This document shows positions 25,280 to 34,586 of a DNA stretch of 64,000 nucleotides, in pieces. The stretch comes from Klebsiella michiganensis (GTDB lineage: Bacteria > Pseudomonadota > Gammaproteobacteria > Enterobacterales > Enterobacteriaceae). Within the stretch, counting starts at the first letter, position 1; each line of letters begins with the position of its first letter. The stretch is taken from positions 4,588,001-4,652,000 of the forward strand of contig CP011077.1 of the NCBI GenBank assembly GCA_000963575.1, in the 5' to 3' direction. Both the position numbers and the translations under genes were made by a program. The notes beneath the pieces are model-generated. The model did no database searches. It saw nothing but the letters and a program-made list of their open reading frames with translations, and was not told the origin of the DNA.

Positions 25280-26212
25280 TTAACCGAACTCGCGCAGGCG
25301 ATGCATCAGCTTGATAAACGCCGAGTCGTTCTCTGCCTTACGGTCTTTTTCTCCCGTCACAACGACGGTGGCCGTTGTCCCGGCGGGATACAGATTGCCC
25401 ATCTGTTCATCGAGGCGGATTCTGACCGGTACGCGCTGAGCAAGGCGCACCCACTCAAGGTTGGAGTCGACGGTTGCCATGCCTTTTGAATCGCTGGTAC
25501 TACTGGCGTTCGTCACCCCGGCAGAGATGCTGTCGACGCTGCCTCGCAGTACACGGTTGCTGCCGAGCGGCGTAATCTGCACGCGATAGCCCGGACGAAT
25601 GCCTTCAAGTTTGGTCTCTTCCATGTAGGCCAGAATGTAGAATGAATTCTGTTTTACCAGCGCCACGGAGGTCGCGCCGCGGTTAATAAACTCCCCGGTA
25701 TGCACGTTAAGGTTTGTTACCCAGCCGTCCGCCGGGGCGCGAATCACCGTCCGCTGCAGGTCGAGTTTAGCCAGGTCGCGGGTCGCCTGTGCTTTATCCA
25801 GTTGATGAAGTACGGTTTGCAGCGAGTTGTTGGACTGATCAATCTCTTCACGCGACATGGCCTGAATGCCAAGGGAGTTACGCCGCCCGGCTTCACGACG
25901 CTTCTCGGAGGACAGCGCCTGGTAATAGGCCACGTCAGCTTCGGCCTGCTCAAGCGCTTTCTGATAGCGCGGCTGATCGATGGTGAACAGGACCTGGTCT
26001 TTTTTCACCAGTTGATTGTCCTGGACATTAACGCTGGTAATAAGCCCGGATACGTCCGGCGCAATGGCAACGACGTCGGCGGTAAAACGCGCGTCGCGGG
26101 TCCACGGAGACTCGGTATAAAACACCCACGCGCGGAAGATAGCGATGAAGGCCAGCAGCACCAGCAAAAGCGTGATAGCGGTACGGGTTATGTTTCTTGT
26201 TAGTATTTTCAC
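25280..26212 (-). CDS. aaeA: p-Hydroxybenzoic acid efflux pump subunit AaeA
   Basis: Periplasmic membrane-fusion (HlyD/EmrA-type) partner of AaeB. 310 residues, as in E. coli: an N-terminal anchor (about 12-33), a lipoyl-like half motif APDVSGLITSVNVQDNQLVKKDQVLFTID, a coiled-coil hairpin (about 85-150), the second half APADGWVTNLNVHTGEFI, and a beta-barrel region. It sits 7 bp from aaeX and 10 bp from aaeB. Confidence 0.96.
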   Translation of the reverse strand: MKILTRNITRTAITLLLVLLAFIAIFRAWVFYTESPWTRDARFTADVVAIAPDVSGLITSVNVQDNQLVKKDQVLFTIDQPRYQKALEQAEADVAYYQALSSEKRREAGRRNSLGIQAMSREEIDQSNNSLQTVLHQLDKAQATRDLAKLDLQRTVIRAPADGWVTNLNVHTGEFINRGATSVALVKQNSFYILAYMEETKLEGIRPGYRVQITPLGSNRVLRGSVDSISAGVTNASSTSDSKGMATVDSNLEWVRLAQRVPVRIRLDEQMGNLYPAGTTATVVVTGEKDRKAENDSAFIKLMHRLREFG

Positions 26213-26219
26213 ATCAACC

Positions 26220-26423
26220 TCAAACGAACAAACGCGAAATCAGATAAAAAAGGCAGCAATAGAGCGCTGTATTGAATAATGCAGGGTGCCAGACAAAATC
26301 ATAGATGCCGGTTGGGGTCAGCAGCCGACGCGCCAGCCAGAACGCTGCGAGCGACAGAATTAATTCGAAGAATATCGGCGGAAACGAAAGACCGAATATT
26401 ACGATAACCGGAAATAGACTCAT
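26220..26423 (-). CDS. aaeX: Small inner-membrane protein AaeX
   Basis: 67 residues from the ATG at 26423 (MSLFPVIVIFGLSFPPIFFE), the E. coli length; the frame is open 11 codons upstream without similarity. Two membrane helices (about 5-25 and 45-65) with the invariant PTGIYDFVWHPALFNTALY between them. DUF1656; role in the Aae efflux system unknown. First gene of aaeXAB. Confidence 0.94.
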   Translation of the reverse strand: MSLFPVIVIFGLSFPPIFFELILSLAAFWLARRLLTPTGIYDFVWHPALFNTALYCCLFYLISRLFV

Positions 26424-26566
26424 TTTGACCTTGATAAGATAATGCAGGCGATACATAACTCGACGGCAAACCGCGACGGAGAGGCCAGAAAAGGCGGGCG
26501 AGCGTGCGGTATGAGTTATGTTAATAATAATATATTAACGTAACTGTTACCCTGTTATCTATAATG

Positions 26567-26582
26567 TGTGATCTAAATCACT
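26567..26582. promoter_or_regulatory. CRP-like site between aaeX and aaeR
   Basis: TGTGATCTAAATCACT matches the CRP core TGTGA-N6-TCACA at nine of ten core positions. It lies 18 bp before the aaeR ATG and about 145 bp from the aaeX ATG. Placed so close to aaeR, it would more likely overlap the aaeR start region than act as a classical activator site. Confidence 0.45.
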
Positions 26583-26600
26583 TTTCACTCAGAGTGAACA

Positions 26601-27548
26601 ATGGAACGACTGAAACGTATGTCGGTGTTTGCCAAAGTCGTTGAACTTGGCTCCTACACCGCTGCCGCAAGGCAGCTACAAATGAGCGTCTCTTCCATCA
26701 GCCAGATAGTGTCCAAACTGGAAGATGAGCTGCAGGTTAAGCTGCTCAACCGCAGCACCCGCAGCATTGGCCTCACTGAAGCAGGTAAAATTTATTATCA
26801 GGGCTGCCGCAAAATGCTTCACGAAGCACAGGAAGTCCACGAGCAGCTTTACGCCTTTAACAACACGCCCATCGGCACGCTACGCATCGGCAGCTCTTCA
26901 ACTATGGCACAGAATGTTCTCGCCGACATGACCGCCGAAATGCTGCGTGAACATCCCGGCCTGACGGTCAACCTGGTAACGGGCATACCGGCACCTGACC
27001 TGATTGCCGATGGGCTTGATCTGGTCATTCGCGTGGGCGCTTTGCAGGATTCGAGCCTGTTTTCCCGCAGGCTGGGGTCGATGCCAATGGTAGTCTGTGC
27101 AGCCAAAAGTTATCTGCAAATTCACGGCACGCCGGAAAAACCTGCCGATTTGGCTAACCATTCATGGCTGGAATACAGCATCCGGCCGGATAACGAATTT
27201 GAGCTGATTGCGCCCGAAGGGATCTCAACCCGCCTGCTGCCTCAGGGCCGCTTTGTGACTAACGATCCAATGACGCTTAGCCGCTGGCTGAAAGCCGGGG
27301 CAGGTATTGGCTATGCGCCGCTGATGTGGGTGATCGATGAGATCAATAGCGGGCAACTGGAGATCCTATTCCCGCGCTACCAGTCCGATCCCCGCCCGGT
27401 GTACGCGCTGTATACCGAAAAAGACAAACTGCCGCTAAAGGTGCAGGTATGTATTAACTATCTGACGAACTATTTTGTGAAGGTATCGGAGCTTTATCAG
27501 GGCGTGCAGGGCAGGAACGGGAAGGCAAAACAAACGGGCCGGAGCTAG
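26601..27548 (+). CDS. aaeR: LysR-type regulator AaeR
   Basis: 315 residues (E. coli 309): N-terminal helix-turn-helix (about 18-37, SYTAAARQLQMSVSSISQIVSKLE) and a C-terminal effector domain. In E. coli it activates aaeXAB in response to aromatic carboxylates. It is divergent from aaeXAB, the usual LysR arrangement. The C-terminal tail RNGKAKQTGRS is a little longer than usual, and the stop codon lies inside a GGCCGG/CCGGCC hairpin shared with the convergent tldD end. Confidence 0.95.
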   Translation: MERLKRMSVFAKVVELGSYTAAARQLQMSVSSISQIVSKLEDELQVKLLNRSTRSIGLTEAGKIYYQGCRKMLHEAQEVHEQLYAFNNTPIGTLRIGSSSTMAQNVLADMTAEMLREHPGLTVNLVTGIPAPDLIADGLDLVIRVGALQDSSLFSRRLGSMPMVVCAAKSYLQIHGTPEKPADLANHSWLEYSIRPDNEFELIAPEGISTRLLPQGRFVTNDPMTLSRWLKAGAGIGYAPLMWVIDEINSGQLEILFPRYQSDPRPVYALYTEKDKLPLKVQVCINYLTNYFVKVSELYQGVQGRNGKAKQTGRS

Positions 27549-27555
27549 TCCGGCC
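27537..27555. terminator. Hairpin between convergent aaeR and tldD
   Basis: GGCCGG pairs with CCGGCC around AGCTAGT, which includes the aaeR stop. T-rich sequence is lacking on either side, so termination strength is uncertain. Confidence 0.45.
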
Positions 27556-27565
27556 TCATATTAAC

Positions 27566-29011
27566 TCAGGCAGTACCGCCCACGGTCAGGTTATCAACCT
27601 TCAGGGTTGGCTGGCCGACGCCAACCGGCAGACTTTGGCCCTCTTTACCGCAGACGCCCACGCCATTATCCAGCGCCAGATCGTTACCGACCATTGAAAT
27701 CTGCTGCATGGTTTCGATACCAGAGCCAATCAGCGTGGCACCTTTCACCGCCTTAGTCACCTTCCCTTTTTCAATCAGGTAAGCTTCTGAGGTAGAGAAC
27801 ACAAACTTGCCGGAGGTGATGTCTACCTGGCCGCCGCCGAAGTTTGGCGCGAAGATACCGTACTCCACGGACTCGATAATCTCCTGCGGCGTGGATTTTC
27901 CGGCCAGCATGTAGGTGTTAGTCATGCGCGGCATTGGCAGGTGGGCATAAGACTCGCGGCGACCGTTACCGGTTGGCGCGACGCCCATCAGGCGGGCATT
28001 CAGCTTGTCCTGCATATAGCCTTTAAGAATACCGTTTTCGATCAGCACATTGTACTGACCCGGCACACCTTCATCATCAATAGAGACGGAACCACGGCGG
28101 TCAGCCATCGTGCCGTCATCCACCACGGTACAGAGTTCAGACGCCACCAGCTGGCCCATCTGCCCGCTGAAGACCGAAGTGCCGCGGCGGTTAAAGTCGC
28201 CTTCCAGACCGTGACCGACCGCTTCGTGCAGCAGCACGCCAGGCCAGCCTGCACCCAGTACCACCGGCAGCATGCCCGCAGGGGCCGCAACGGCTGACAG
28301 GTTCACCATCGCCATGCGCACGGCTTCTCTCGCCCAGGCATCAGCACGAACTTCACCGTTCACGCTTTCCAGGAAATACTCATAGCCAAAACGACCGCCG
28401 CCGCCGCTTGCGCCGCGCTCGCGCTTGCCGTCTTCCTCAACCTGAACGCTAACCGACAGGCGCACCAGAGGGCGAACATCCGCCGCCAGCGTCCCGTCCG
28501 TGGCCGCAACCAGGATCAATTCATACACGCCGGTCAGGCTGGCGCTAACTTCCTGAACGCGGGCATCCGCAGCGCGTGCGACGCTGTCCACGCGTCTCAG
28601 GATGTCGAGCTTCTCTTCACGCGTCATACTGGTCAGCGGATCGACGCTGGTATAAAGCGCGCTGTGTGGAACGTTACCCAGCGTACGGGCACGCCCGTCG
28701 CCCTGCTCACGAACGATGCTGCGAGCCGCATGAGCGCTTTGCTCCAGCGCCTGTAAAGTAATTTGATCGGCATAGGCAAACCCGGTTTTCTCACCGCTAA
28801 CCGCACGAACGCCAACGCCCTGATCGATATTCCATGAACCGTCTTTAATAATGCGGTCTTCCAGCACCCAGGATTCATGATAGCTGGACTGGAAATAGAG
28901 ATCGCCGTAGTCGAGACGGCGCTCGGACAGCTGCCCGAGGATGGAAAACAGATCTTGATGGGTTAAGCCATTCGCAGACAGCAACTGCTCACTTACCAGG
29001 TTAAGACTCAT
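27566..29011 (-). CDS. tldD: Metalloprotease TldD
   Basis: 481 residues, same as E. coli. It carries the HExxxH zinc motif LHEAVGHGLE (His262, Glu263, His267) and the conserved DEGVPGQYN and PRMTNTYM. With TldE it forms a heterodimeric protease that matures microcin B17, degrades CcdA and trims other unfolded peptides; the tldE (pmbA) partner is encoded elsewhere in enterobacteria. It lies 86 bp downstream of yhdP on the same strand. Confidence 0.98.
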   Translation of the reverse strand: MSLNLVSEQLLSANGLTHQDLFSILGQLSERRLDYGDLYFQSSYHESWVLEDRIIKDGSWNIDQGVGVRAVSGEKTGFAYADQITLQALEQSAHAARSIVREQGDGRARTLGNVPHSALYTSVDPLTSMTREEKLDILRRVDSVARAADARVQEVSASLTGVYELILVAATDGTLAADVRPLVRLSVSVQVEEDGKRERGASGGGGRFGYEYFLESVNGEVRADAWAREAVRMAMVNLSAVAAPAGMLPVVLGAGWPGVLLHEAVGHGLEGDFNRRGTSVFSGQMGQLVASELCTVVDDGTMADRRGSVSIDDEGVPGQYNVLIENGILKGYMQDKLNARLMGVAPTGNGRRESYAHLPMPRMTNTYMLAGKSTPQEIIESVEYGIFAPNFGGGQVDITSGKFVFSTSEAYLIEKGKVTKAVKGATLIGSGIETMQQISMVGNDLALDNGVGVCGKEGQSLPVGVGQPTLKVDNLTVGGTA

Positions 29012-29097
29012 CGTTTCGCTACTCTTATTGCTTATCGCCCGTTTGGCGAGGAATGGTTTATTTATGGAGCTTGCGGCAATTAACCGCTAACGTCAAA

Positions 29098-32000
29098 TCA
29101 GTGAGCTTCGCTGGTGCGCGGCTGACGTAGCACTTCATCAATTTTCGGTTTATCTACTGGGCCGGTAATGCTGTAGCGCAGCACCGAGATTTTACTCCAC
29201 AACGGGCCAAGCACTTTACTGGCGGCAAACACCGCAGCACCGACTATCGGGTTAACCGCAAAAGCAGTAGCCACGCCGACCGTCGCGGAGATTTCAGGGG
29301 CGACAACCGCTTCCATATTCAGCTCGCGACGGACTAAGTCCACCGAACCTTTCATCGCAATGTCCGCCTCCAGCCCATCAACCAGCGTATCGTCAGTATG
29401 CAATACGCCCTCTTTTATCCAGGCTGTGCTGCGAATCGAGTCATAGTAAAAGCCGCTGCCAAAGGTATCGCTAAAATCGAAACGCAGCTTACGCAACAGC
29501 GCGTCAAAACTGACCAGGCGCAGAAGCTGGCCCGCATGGCCCGTGCTGACGTCGGTAATTTGCCCTTTTCCGAGTTTGGTATGCAGAATGCCGTTCAGCG
29601 AAGCTTCATCCGGCTTCCAGGGCACCGCTCGCCAGTGCAAGTCATAGTCAAGGTCGAAAGAAGAGCCCTGCAGCGGCGTTTTCACACCAAAGAAGTTAGC
29701 GGCCGCGTCAAGCTTATCGCCCTTCAGCTTGCCTTTAAGGGAAGTACGCTCGCTCCCGGGCTTGTTCACCCACTCGCCGTCGGCGGTGAGGCGCGCAAAG
29801 CCGGTATCTACCAGCCCATTAGCCAGCTGCAGCGTGTCGCCATTAATCGTCACATCCCCTTCAATGCGGCCATATTTCTGCCCCCACAGCCAGCACTCCG
29901 CACAGCGCATCTGCACATTTGGCCAGCCGCGGAAGCTAAGCGCATCGCTGTTTTCCGGCACCTGCAGCGTATCCCCTCCGTTCGCAGCGCCAGGGAGAAC
30001 GCTCCAGTTCGGGTTGAAATAGAGGTATTTCACGCTGGCCTGCCAGGGCGCGTTGTTCTTCATGCTCAGCGAGGCATTTATTTCACGCCCCTGAGCCTCA
30101 ACCTGTGTGCCGTCCAGCACCGGGCGAGAAATCAGGCTCAGGTTATGCCATTGCTGCCCCGCCAGCGTTAATGCGGGTGTGCGCAATGTCACTGCGGATG
30201 GGAACACCGTCGCCCCCCCTACGCTGTCCGCCGCGCCTTCGCTAAAGAGCGCCAGCCACTGGGCACCGTCCATTGCCGGCAGATCGAGCTCCACGCCCGG
30301 TTGCTCCGGCAAAGGCGGCACGGTTTTACTGTCCGTCGCCCAGATAGCCCGATCAAGAGTGAGTTTTTTATTAAGCAGCCAGCGGCTGGCGAAATGATTG
30401 AGTGCACCCGCGTTACCGGTAAGATCGAAACTCTTCAAATCGCCCTTAACGGCGATATTCAGCGGCAGTGCAGCACCGGATTTTTTATCCACCGGCGCAG
30501 GTAAGTGACTACTCACATTTTTCAGGTCACCGGCCAAATTTATCTTGTAGTTGGCGCTGCCGTGATAAGGCAGAGTAATAGCCACATCGCCTTTCCACGC
30601 CATGTTTCCGCTGACCGCATCGTTGACCTGCTTGGGCAGGACGCCGGTCTTATTGGGCTGCCAGTCACCGTTCAGATTAACGCCAATCTTGTAGTCCTTA
30701 TCGCCGGTTTTGGTGTTGAAGTTCAGGCTTACCGGCTGATTAAACCAGCTCGCGCTCATCGCTTCGCTCTGCAGGTCACCGTTGGTAAAGCTGAATTTGC
30801 CGCTCAGATTATGCAGCGTGCTGCTCAGCGGTTTGATCAGCAGCGTGTTGTTATTTAGCAGCACGTCGCCTTTCGCCGTCGTCATCTCGCCGGTCAACGG
30901 GATATCCAGATGTAAGCGAGCGTTCACATCGCCACCAATCTGCAGTTCATCCAGCGCGGCGGCCAGGGAATCATCCAGCGGCGTATCTTTGAAATAAGGC
31001 CCTACCGCGCTGCCCGGGCCATTGATGTCGGCGTCAATCAGCAGCTTCTCTTTGGCATAATCGGGAATATTCGCCGTCAGGTTGGTGGCCGTTACGCCGC
31101 CCAGCTTGACCGAATTGCTGTTCATCCACAGCCCGTTATTGATGAAATCGAGCGTAATATCGAGGTTTTCCAGCGCAGGCCAGTCCGGCTGGAAAGCAAA
31201 TTTAGCGTTCCGAAGCGGGACGTAAACTTCAAACTGGCCTTCGTTGTGCTCGTAGGGGAAAAGATGCGGATTGCCGCCGTACACCAGCGTGGCGTTATCG
31301 GCCTGGCCGCCCTGAATCGCTGAGCTAAGATAATCCGTCAGCTCCTTGCCCATCAGGTTTTCCGGGAAATAACGCCAGGCGTCAGCCCCATTATCAGTGC
31401 TGATACCCGCCAGAATACCCAGCCACGGATCTCCGCTAGCGGGCTGGAAGTAGCGAAAATCACCGCGCGCCCAAACGGAGCGCGCCTTAACGTCTATGTT
31501 CTTGCCGTCTAACTGGAAGCCGTCTGCATTTTTCTGCCAGGCAAGCGTCGCAATGCCTGTCTTAATTTCAAGCGGGGCGCGGAAGACACTTTCATAAGGC
31601 ATTTTGGCATCGGCCAGCTCGGCATTAAGCTGCCCGTTTGCGACGCTGCCGGTGACCGAGCCTGAGAAATGCTCTACGCCCGGCAGCAGCTTCCACTGCT
31701 TCCAGCTCACATCATTCCAACGGGCCTGCATGCGCGTCAGCTCGGTTTGCTGGAGCGGAATGTCCAGCGCCAGCACATCAATGTGACCCTGAGGCTGCAG
31801 CGAAGTCCAGATGTCGCCCAGCTGAGGCGAAATTTTGGCGGCAATGGGCAACAGGCCATTGAACCGGGCCAGCTCCATGTTGCTGGCACGCACGCGCAGT
31901 TCATCGCTGCGCTGGCTTTGCTTTCCACTAACGTCCTGCGGCGCTATCCAGGCCACGGAGAGCGAGCCTTTTGGCCAGGTCTGGTCATCCAACGTGATAT

Positions 32001-32910
32001 TGGTGGAGGGGATAGAAAGCTGCCAGCTGGATTTCTCCCGGCTGACCTGCGCCATCAGGTTATCGACTGACAGCGAGTGCGTCACGCTATCGGTACCCGG
32101 CCAGCTTGCCCCGCCTTTTTTCAGCCAGATGCTGCCGCCGCTGATATCGCCTTCCTTCACGTCCATCCAGGCCTCAAGGCTAAAACGGGCGCTTTTCAGA
32201 TCAACATTGTCTTCCATCCAGCGGCCCAGCCAGGGCTTAACGTCCACGTCATCCGCCTGCAGCCAGACCTTGCCGTTGTTCAGAATGCCGTTTTCATCTC
32301 GCAGATCCATACGGACGTTAGCCACGCCGTGCTGCCCGTTAAAGCTGGACAGGCTGACCTGGCCTTCCGCGCGGTGGCGGTTCTTACCGTTAAGCCAGGT
32401 AAGCTGAGGAATAGAAAGTTCGGCCCGCTGGCCTGAGAGCGTCAGAAAGCTGAGGGAACTGTCGCGAAGATCGAAGTGATCGAACTGGCGCAGGAAAAGA
32501 TCGCTGATTTTGTCCGCTTCCAGCGTAGCATCGCCGCCGTTCTGGCTGAGCGGCGTGTTAGTACGCATTTGCAGCTGGTAAAAGGTCAGATCGCGAAACT
32601 GCCAGCGGGCGTGAAGCAGGCTTTGCCAGACATCCAGCGCCAGCGTAACGCGTTTAATGCTCAGCGTGCCGCCATCTTTCAGACCGGCTTTAACGTCGCG
32701 GACATCGAGCGTGGGGCCAAAATTCTCCCAGCTTGCCTGCAAATTACTGACTTCCACCGGCACGCCGGTGGCGGCTTCAATTTTATCAAGCAGGGCAGGT
32801 CGCCAGGCATCCAGATGCGGCAAAACGAGCCGCAGGCCACTCACCAGTAGCGCGACGATAACAACCAACGTTACGCCTGTGAGCAGCAGAATGCCGGGCA
32901 GTCGCCTCAC
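29098..32910 (-). CDS. yhdP: AsmA-like envelope phospholipid-transport protein YhdP
   Basis: 1270 residues (E. coli 1266), GTG start at 32910 with GGAGAGAAAG upstream. One N-terminal membrane segment (about 7-28) anchors a long, mainly beta-stranded periplasmic body of the AsmA/TamB/chorein type, ending in the conserved DUF3971 and AsmA-C region VNPIVGAAVFAASKVLGPLWSKISVLRY. In E. coli YhdP, with TamB and YdbH, carries phospholipids to the outer membrane and affects barrier function. A structured repeat lies between it and rng, widening the rng-yhdP gap to 206 bp. Confidence 0.96.
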   Translation of the reverse strand: MRRLPGILLLTGVTLVVIVALLVSGLRLVLPHLDAWRPALLDKIEAATGVPVEVSNLQASWENFGPTLDVRDVKAGLKDGGTLSIKRVTLALDVWQSLLHARWQFRDLTFYQLQMRTNTPLSQNGGDATLEADKISDLFLRQFDHFDLRDSSLSFLTLSGQRAELSIPQLTWLNGKNRHRAEGQVSLSSFNGQHGVANVRMDLRDENGILNNGKVWLQADDVDVKPWLGRWMEDNVDLKSARFSLEAWMDVKEGDISGGSIWLKKGGASWPGTDSVTHSLSVDNLMAQVSREKSSWQLSIPSTNITLDDQTWPKGSLSVAWIAPQDVSGKQSQRSDELRVRASNMELARFNGLLPIAAKISPQLGDIWTSLQPQGHIDVLALDIPLQQTELTRMQARWNDVSWKQWKLLPGVEHFSGSVTGSVANGQLNAELADAKMPYESVFRAPLEIKTGIATLAWQKNADGFQLDGKNIDVKARSVWARGDFRYFQPASGDPWLGILAGISTDNGADAWRYFPENLMGKELTDYLSSAIQGGQADNATLVYGGNPHLFPYEHNEGQFEVYVPLRNAKFAFQPDWPALENLDITLDFINNGLWMNSNSVKLGGVTATNLTANIPDYAKEKLLIDADINGPGSAVGPYFKDTPLDDSLAAALDELQIGGDVNARLHLDIPLTGEMTTAKGDVLLNNNTLLIKPLSSTLHNLSGKFSFTNGDLQSEAMSASWFNQPVSLNFNTKTGDKDYKIGVNLNGDWQPNKTGVLPKQVNDAVSGNMAWKGDVAITLPYHGSANYKINLAGDLKNVSSHLPAPVDKKSGAALPLNIAVKGDLKSFDLTGNAGALNHFASRWLLNKKLTLDRAIWATDSKTVPPLPEQPGVELDLPAMDGAQWLALFSEGAADSVGGATVFPSAVTLRTPALTLAGQQWHNLSLISRPVLDGTQVEAQGREINASLSMKNNAPWQASVKYLYFNPNWSVLPGAANGGDTLQVPENSDALSFRGWPNVQMRCAECWLWGQKYGRIEGDVTINGDTLQLANGLVDTGFARLTADGEWVNKPGSERTSLKGKLKGDKLDAAANFFGVKTPLQGSSFDLDYDLHWRAVPWKPDEASLNGILHTKLGKGQITDVSTGHAGQLLRLVSFDALLRKLRFDFSDTFGSGFYYDSIRSTAWIKEGVLHTDDTLVDGLEADIAMKGSVDLVRRELNMEAVVAPEISATVGVATAFAVNPIVGAAVFAASKVLGPLWSKISVLRYSITGPVDKPKIDEVLRQPRTSEAH

Positions 32911-32940
32911 CTTTCTCTCCTTGTCAGCCTTACGTGCAAC

Positions 32941-33118
32941 ATGCGCATCCGCGCATTTGAGGTTGCTGACAAAGAGGGAAAAAACATGGTTTTTCCCTCT
33001 TTGTGGTTATCAGCCGAAAACCAATGAATTGATTTTCCTGTTTTTTTTGACTAATCGTCTGGTATTTCTTTTATCATTAGAGGTTTGCCAGCCGTCTGAA
33101 ATGCGCATCCGCGCATTT
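32941..33118. repeat. 18-bp direct repeats flanking repeat copy 2
   Basis: ATGCGCATCCGCGCATTT occurs at 32941-32958 and again, without a mismatch, at 33101-33118, enclosing the structured repeat. Each copy is itself an inverted repeat (ATGCGC/GCGCAT), extended to AAATGCGC/GCGCATTT in the second. The second copy overlaps the rng stop codon by two bases. It may be a duplication made on insertion, or a hairpin module repeated by recombination. Confidence 0.8.
32962..33094 (-). repeat. Interspersed structured repeat, copy 2 (between rng and yhdP)
   Basis: About 133 bp, matching copy 1 at 23152-23286 in the same orientation. The first stem is longer here: CAAAGAGGGAAAAA pairs with TTTTTCCCTCTTTG over 14 bp around ACATGG. 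The second stem, GAAAACCAA/TTGATTTTC, is perfect only in minus-strand RNA, where the variant position becomes a U-G wobble. The copy starts 23 nt after the rng stop in the direction of transcription, almost the same spacing as copy 1 has to aaeB. Confidence 0.85.
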
Positions 33119-34586
33119 ACATCATCACGACGTCAAACTGCTCCTGATTGTAGAGCGGTTCGATCTGAACTTTGACCTGTTTACCCACAAAGATTTCTAC
33201 TTCAGCCAGCGCGTGAGACTCTTCACTTTTCAACGCTTCTCCCACCGCAGGAGAAGCATAGACCAGGAAACGGTCGGAATCGTAGGCATGGTGCACACGA
33301 ACGATTTCACGCATGATTTCGTAGCAGACCGTTTCCACCGTCTTTACCGTACCGCGGCCGTGGCAGGTCGGGCATTCGTTGCACAGCACATGCTCTACGC
33401 TTTCGCGCGTGCGCTTGCGGGTCATCTCAACCAGACCGAGCTGGGAGAAGCCGTTAATACTGGTCTTCACGCGATCTTTACTCAGCGCCTGCTCGAGGGA
33501 ATGCAGCACCCGGCGGCGGTGATCTTCATTACTCATATCGATAAAGTCGATGATGATAATACCGCCCAGGTTACGTAACCGAAGCTGCCGCGCGATGGCC
33601 TGAGTCGCTTCGATATTTGTATTAAAAATTGTGTCATCAAGGTTGCGGTGGCCTACGAACGCGCCGGTATTAATATCCACCGTGGTCATCGCTTCAGTCT
33701 GGTCGATAACCAGGTAGCCGCCGGACTTCAGCTCCACTTTACGCTCCAGCGCACGCTGGATTTCATTCTCAACGTCGTAGAGATCGAAAATCGGCTGCCG
33801 ACCGCTGTAATGCTCGATTTTGCTGGTCATTTCCGGCATGTACTCGGCGGTAAATTCGAGCAGCATTTCATAGGTCAGGCGGGAATCGACGCGAATTCTG
33901 TCCAGCGCCGCATCGGCAAAGTCACGCAATACGCGCTGGGCCAGCGCCAGTTCGCCGTACATCTGGTAGCGGGTTTGATTCCGCTTTTTGCGCTCGCTGA
34001 CTTTAGTCCACACGCGCTTCAGGTAAGCCGCATCAGAGGCTAAGTCTTCTTCGCAGACGCCTTCGGCAGCGGTACGAATAATGAAGCCGCCATGCTCATC
34101 GCAATATTCATTCACGATACGCTTCAGGCGGTCACGCTCGGCTTCGCTTTCAATACGTTGGGAAACGCCAACGTGCGAGGCGCCAGGCATGAAAACGAGG
34201 TAACGGGAAGGAAGCGTAATGTCGGTGGTCAGGCGCGCGCCTTTAGTGCCCAGCGGATCTTTTACCACCTGCACCATTAAATCCTGCCCCTGGCGAACCA
34301 GTTCGGCAATATCGCGCACGCTAAAATTCTTTTGCTCCTCACCGGCAACACACTCGGTGTGCGGCATGATGTCAGAAGCATGAAGGAACGCCGCCTTGTC
34401 CAGGCCAATATCTACAAACGCCGCCTGCATTCCAGGCAACACCCGGCTAACGCGACCTTTGTAGATATTCCCTACTATTCCGCGGCGCGCTTCGCGCTCA
34501 ATATGAATCTCTTGCAGTATGCCACCGTCAATATAGGCCACCCGTGTCTCTGATGGGGTAACGTTGACTAATAATTCAGCCGTCAT
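33117..34586 (-). CDS. rng: Ribonuclease G
   Basis: Endonuclease of the RNase E/G family; matures the 5' end of 16S rRNA and degrades some mRNAs. 489 residues from the ATG at 34586 (MTAELLVNVTPSETRVAYIDGG); six codons upstream remain open. S1 domain about 39-128, catalytic Asp304 (TTVDINTG) and Asp347 (IIIDFID), and zinc-link cysteines Cys405 and Cys408 (NECPTCHGRG). Its start overlaps the maf end by 11 bp. The rRNA operon it helps to process is about 20 kb away in this window. Confidence 0.98.
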   Translation of the reverse strand: MTAELLVNVTPSETRVAYIDGGILQEIHIEREARRGIVGNIYKGRVSRVLPGMQAAFVDIGLDKAAFLHASDIMPHTECVAGEEQKNFSVRDIAELVRQGQDLMVQVVKDPLGTKGARLTTDITLPSRYLVFMPGASHVGVSQRIESEAERDRLKRIVNEYCDEHGGFIIRTAAEGVCEEDLASDAAYLKRVWTKVSERKKRNQTRYQMYGELALAQRVLRDFADAALDRIRVDSRLTYEMLLEFTAEYMPEMTSKIEHYSGRQPIFDLYDVENEIQRALERKVELKSGGYLVIDQTEAMTTVDINTGAFVGHRNLDDTIFNTNIEATQAIARQLRLRNLGGIIIIDFIDMSNEDHRRRVLHSLEQALSKDRVKTSINGFSQLGLVEMTRKRTRESVEHVLCNECPTCHGRGTVKTVETVCYEIMREIVRVHHAYDSDRFLVYASPAVGEALKSEESHALAEVEIFVGKQVKVQIEPLYNQEQFDVVMM

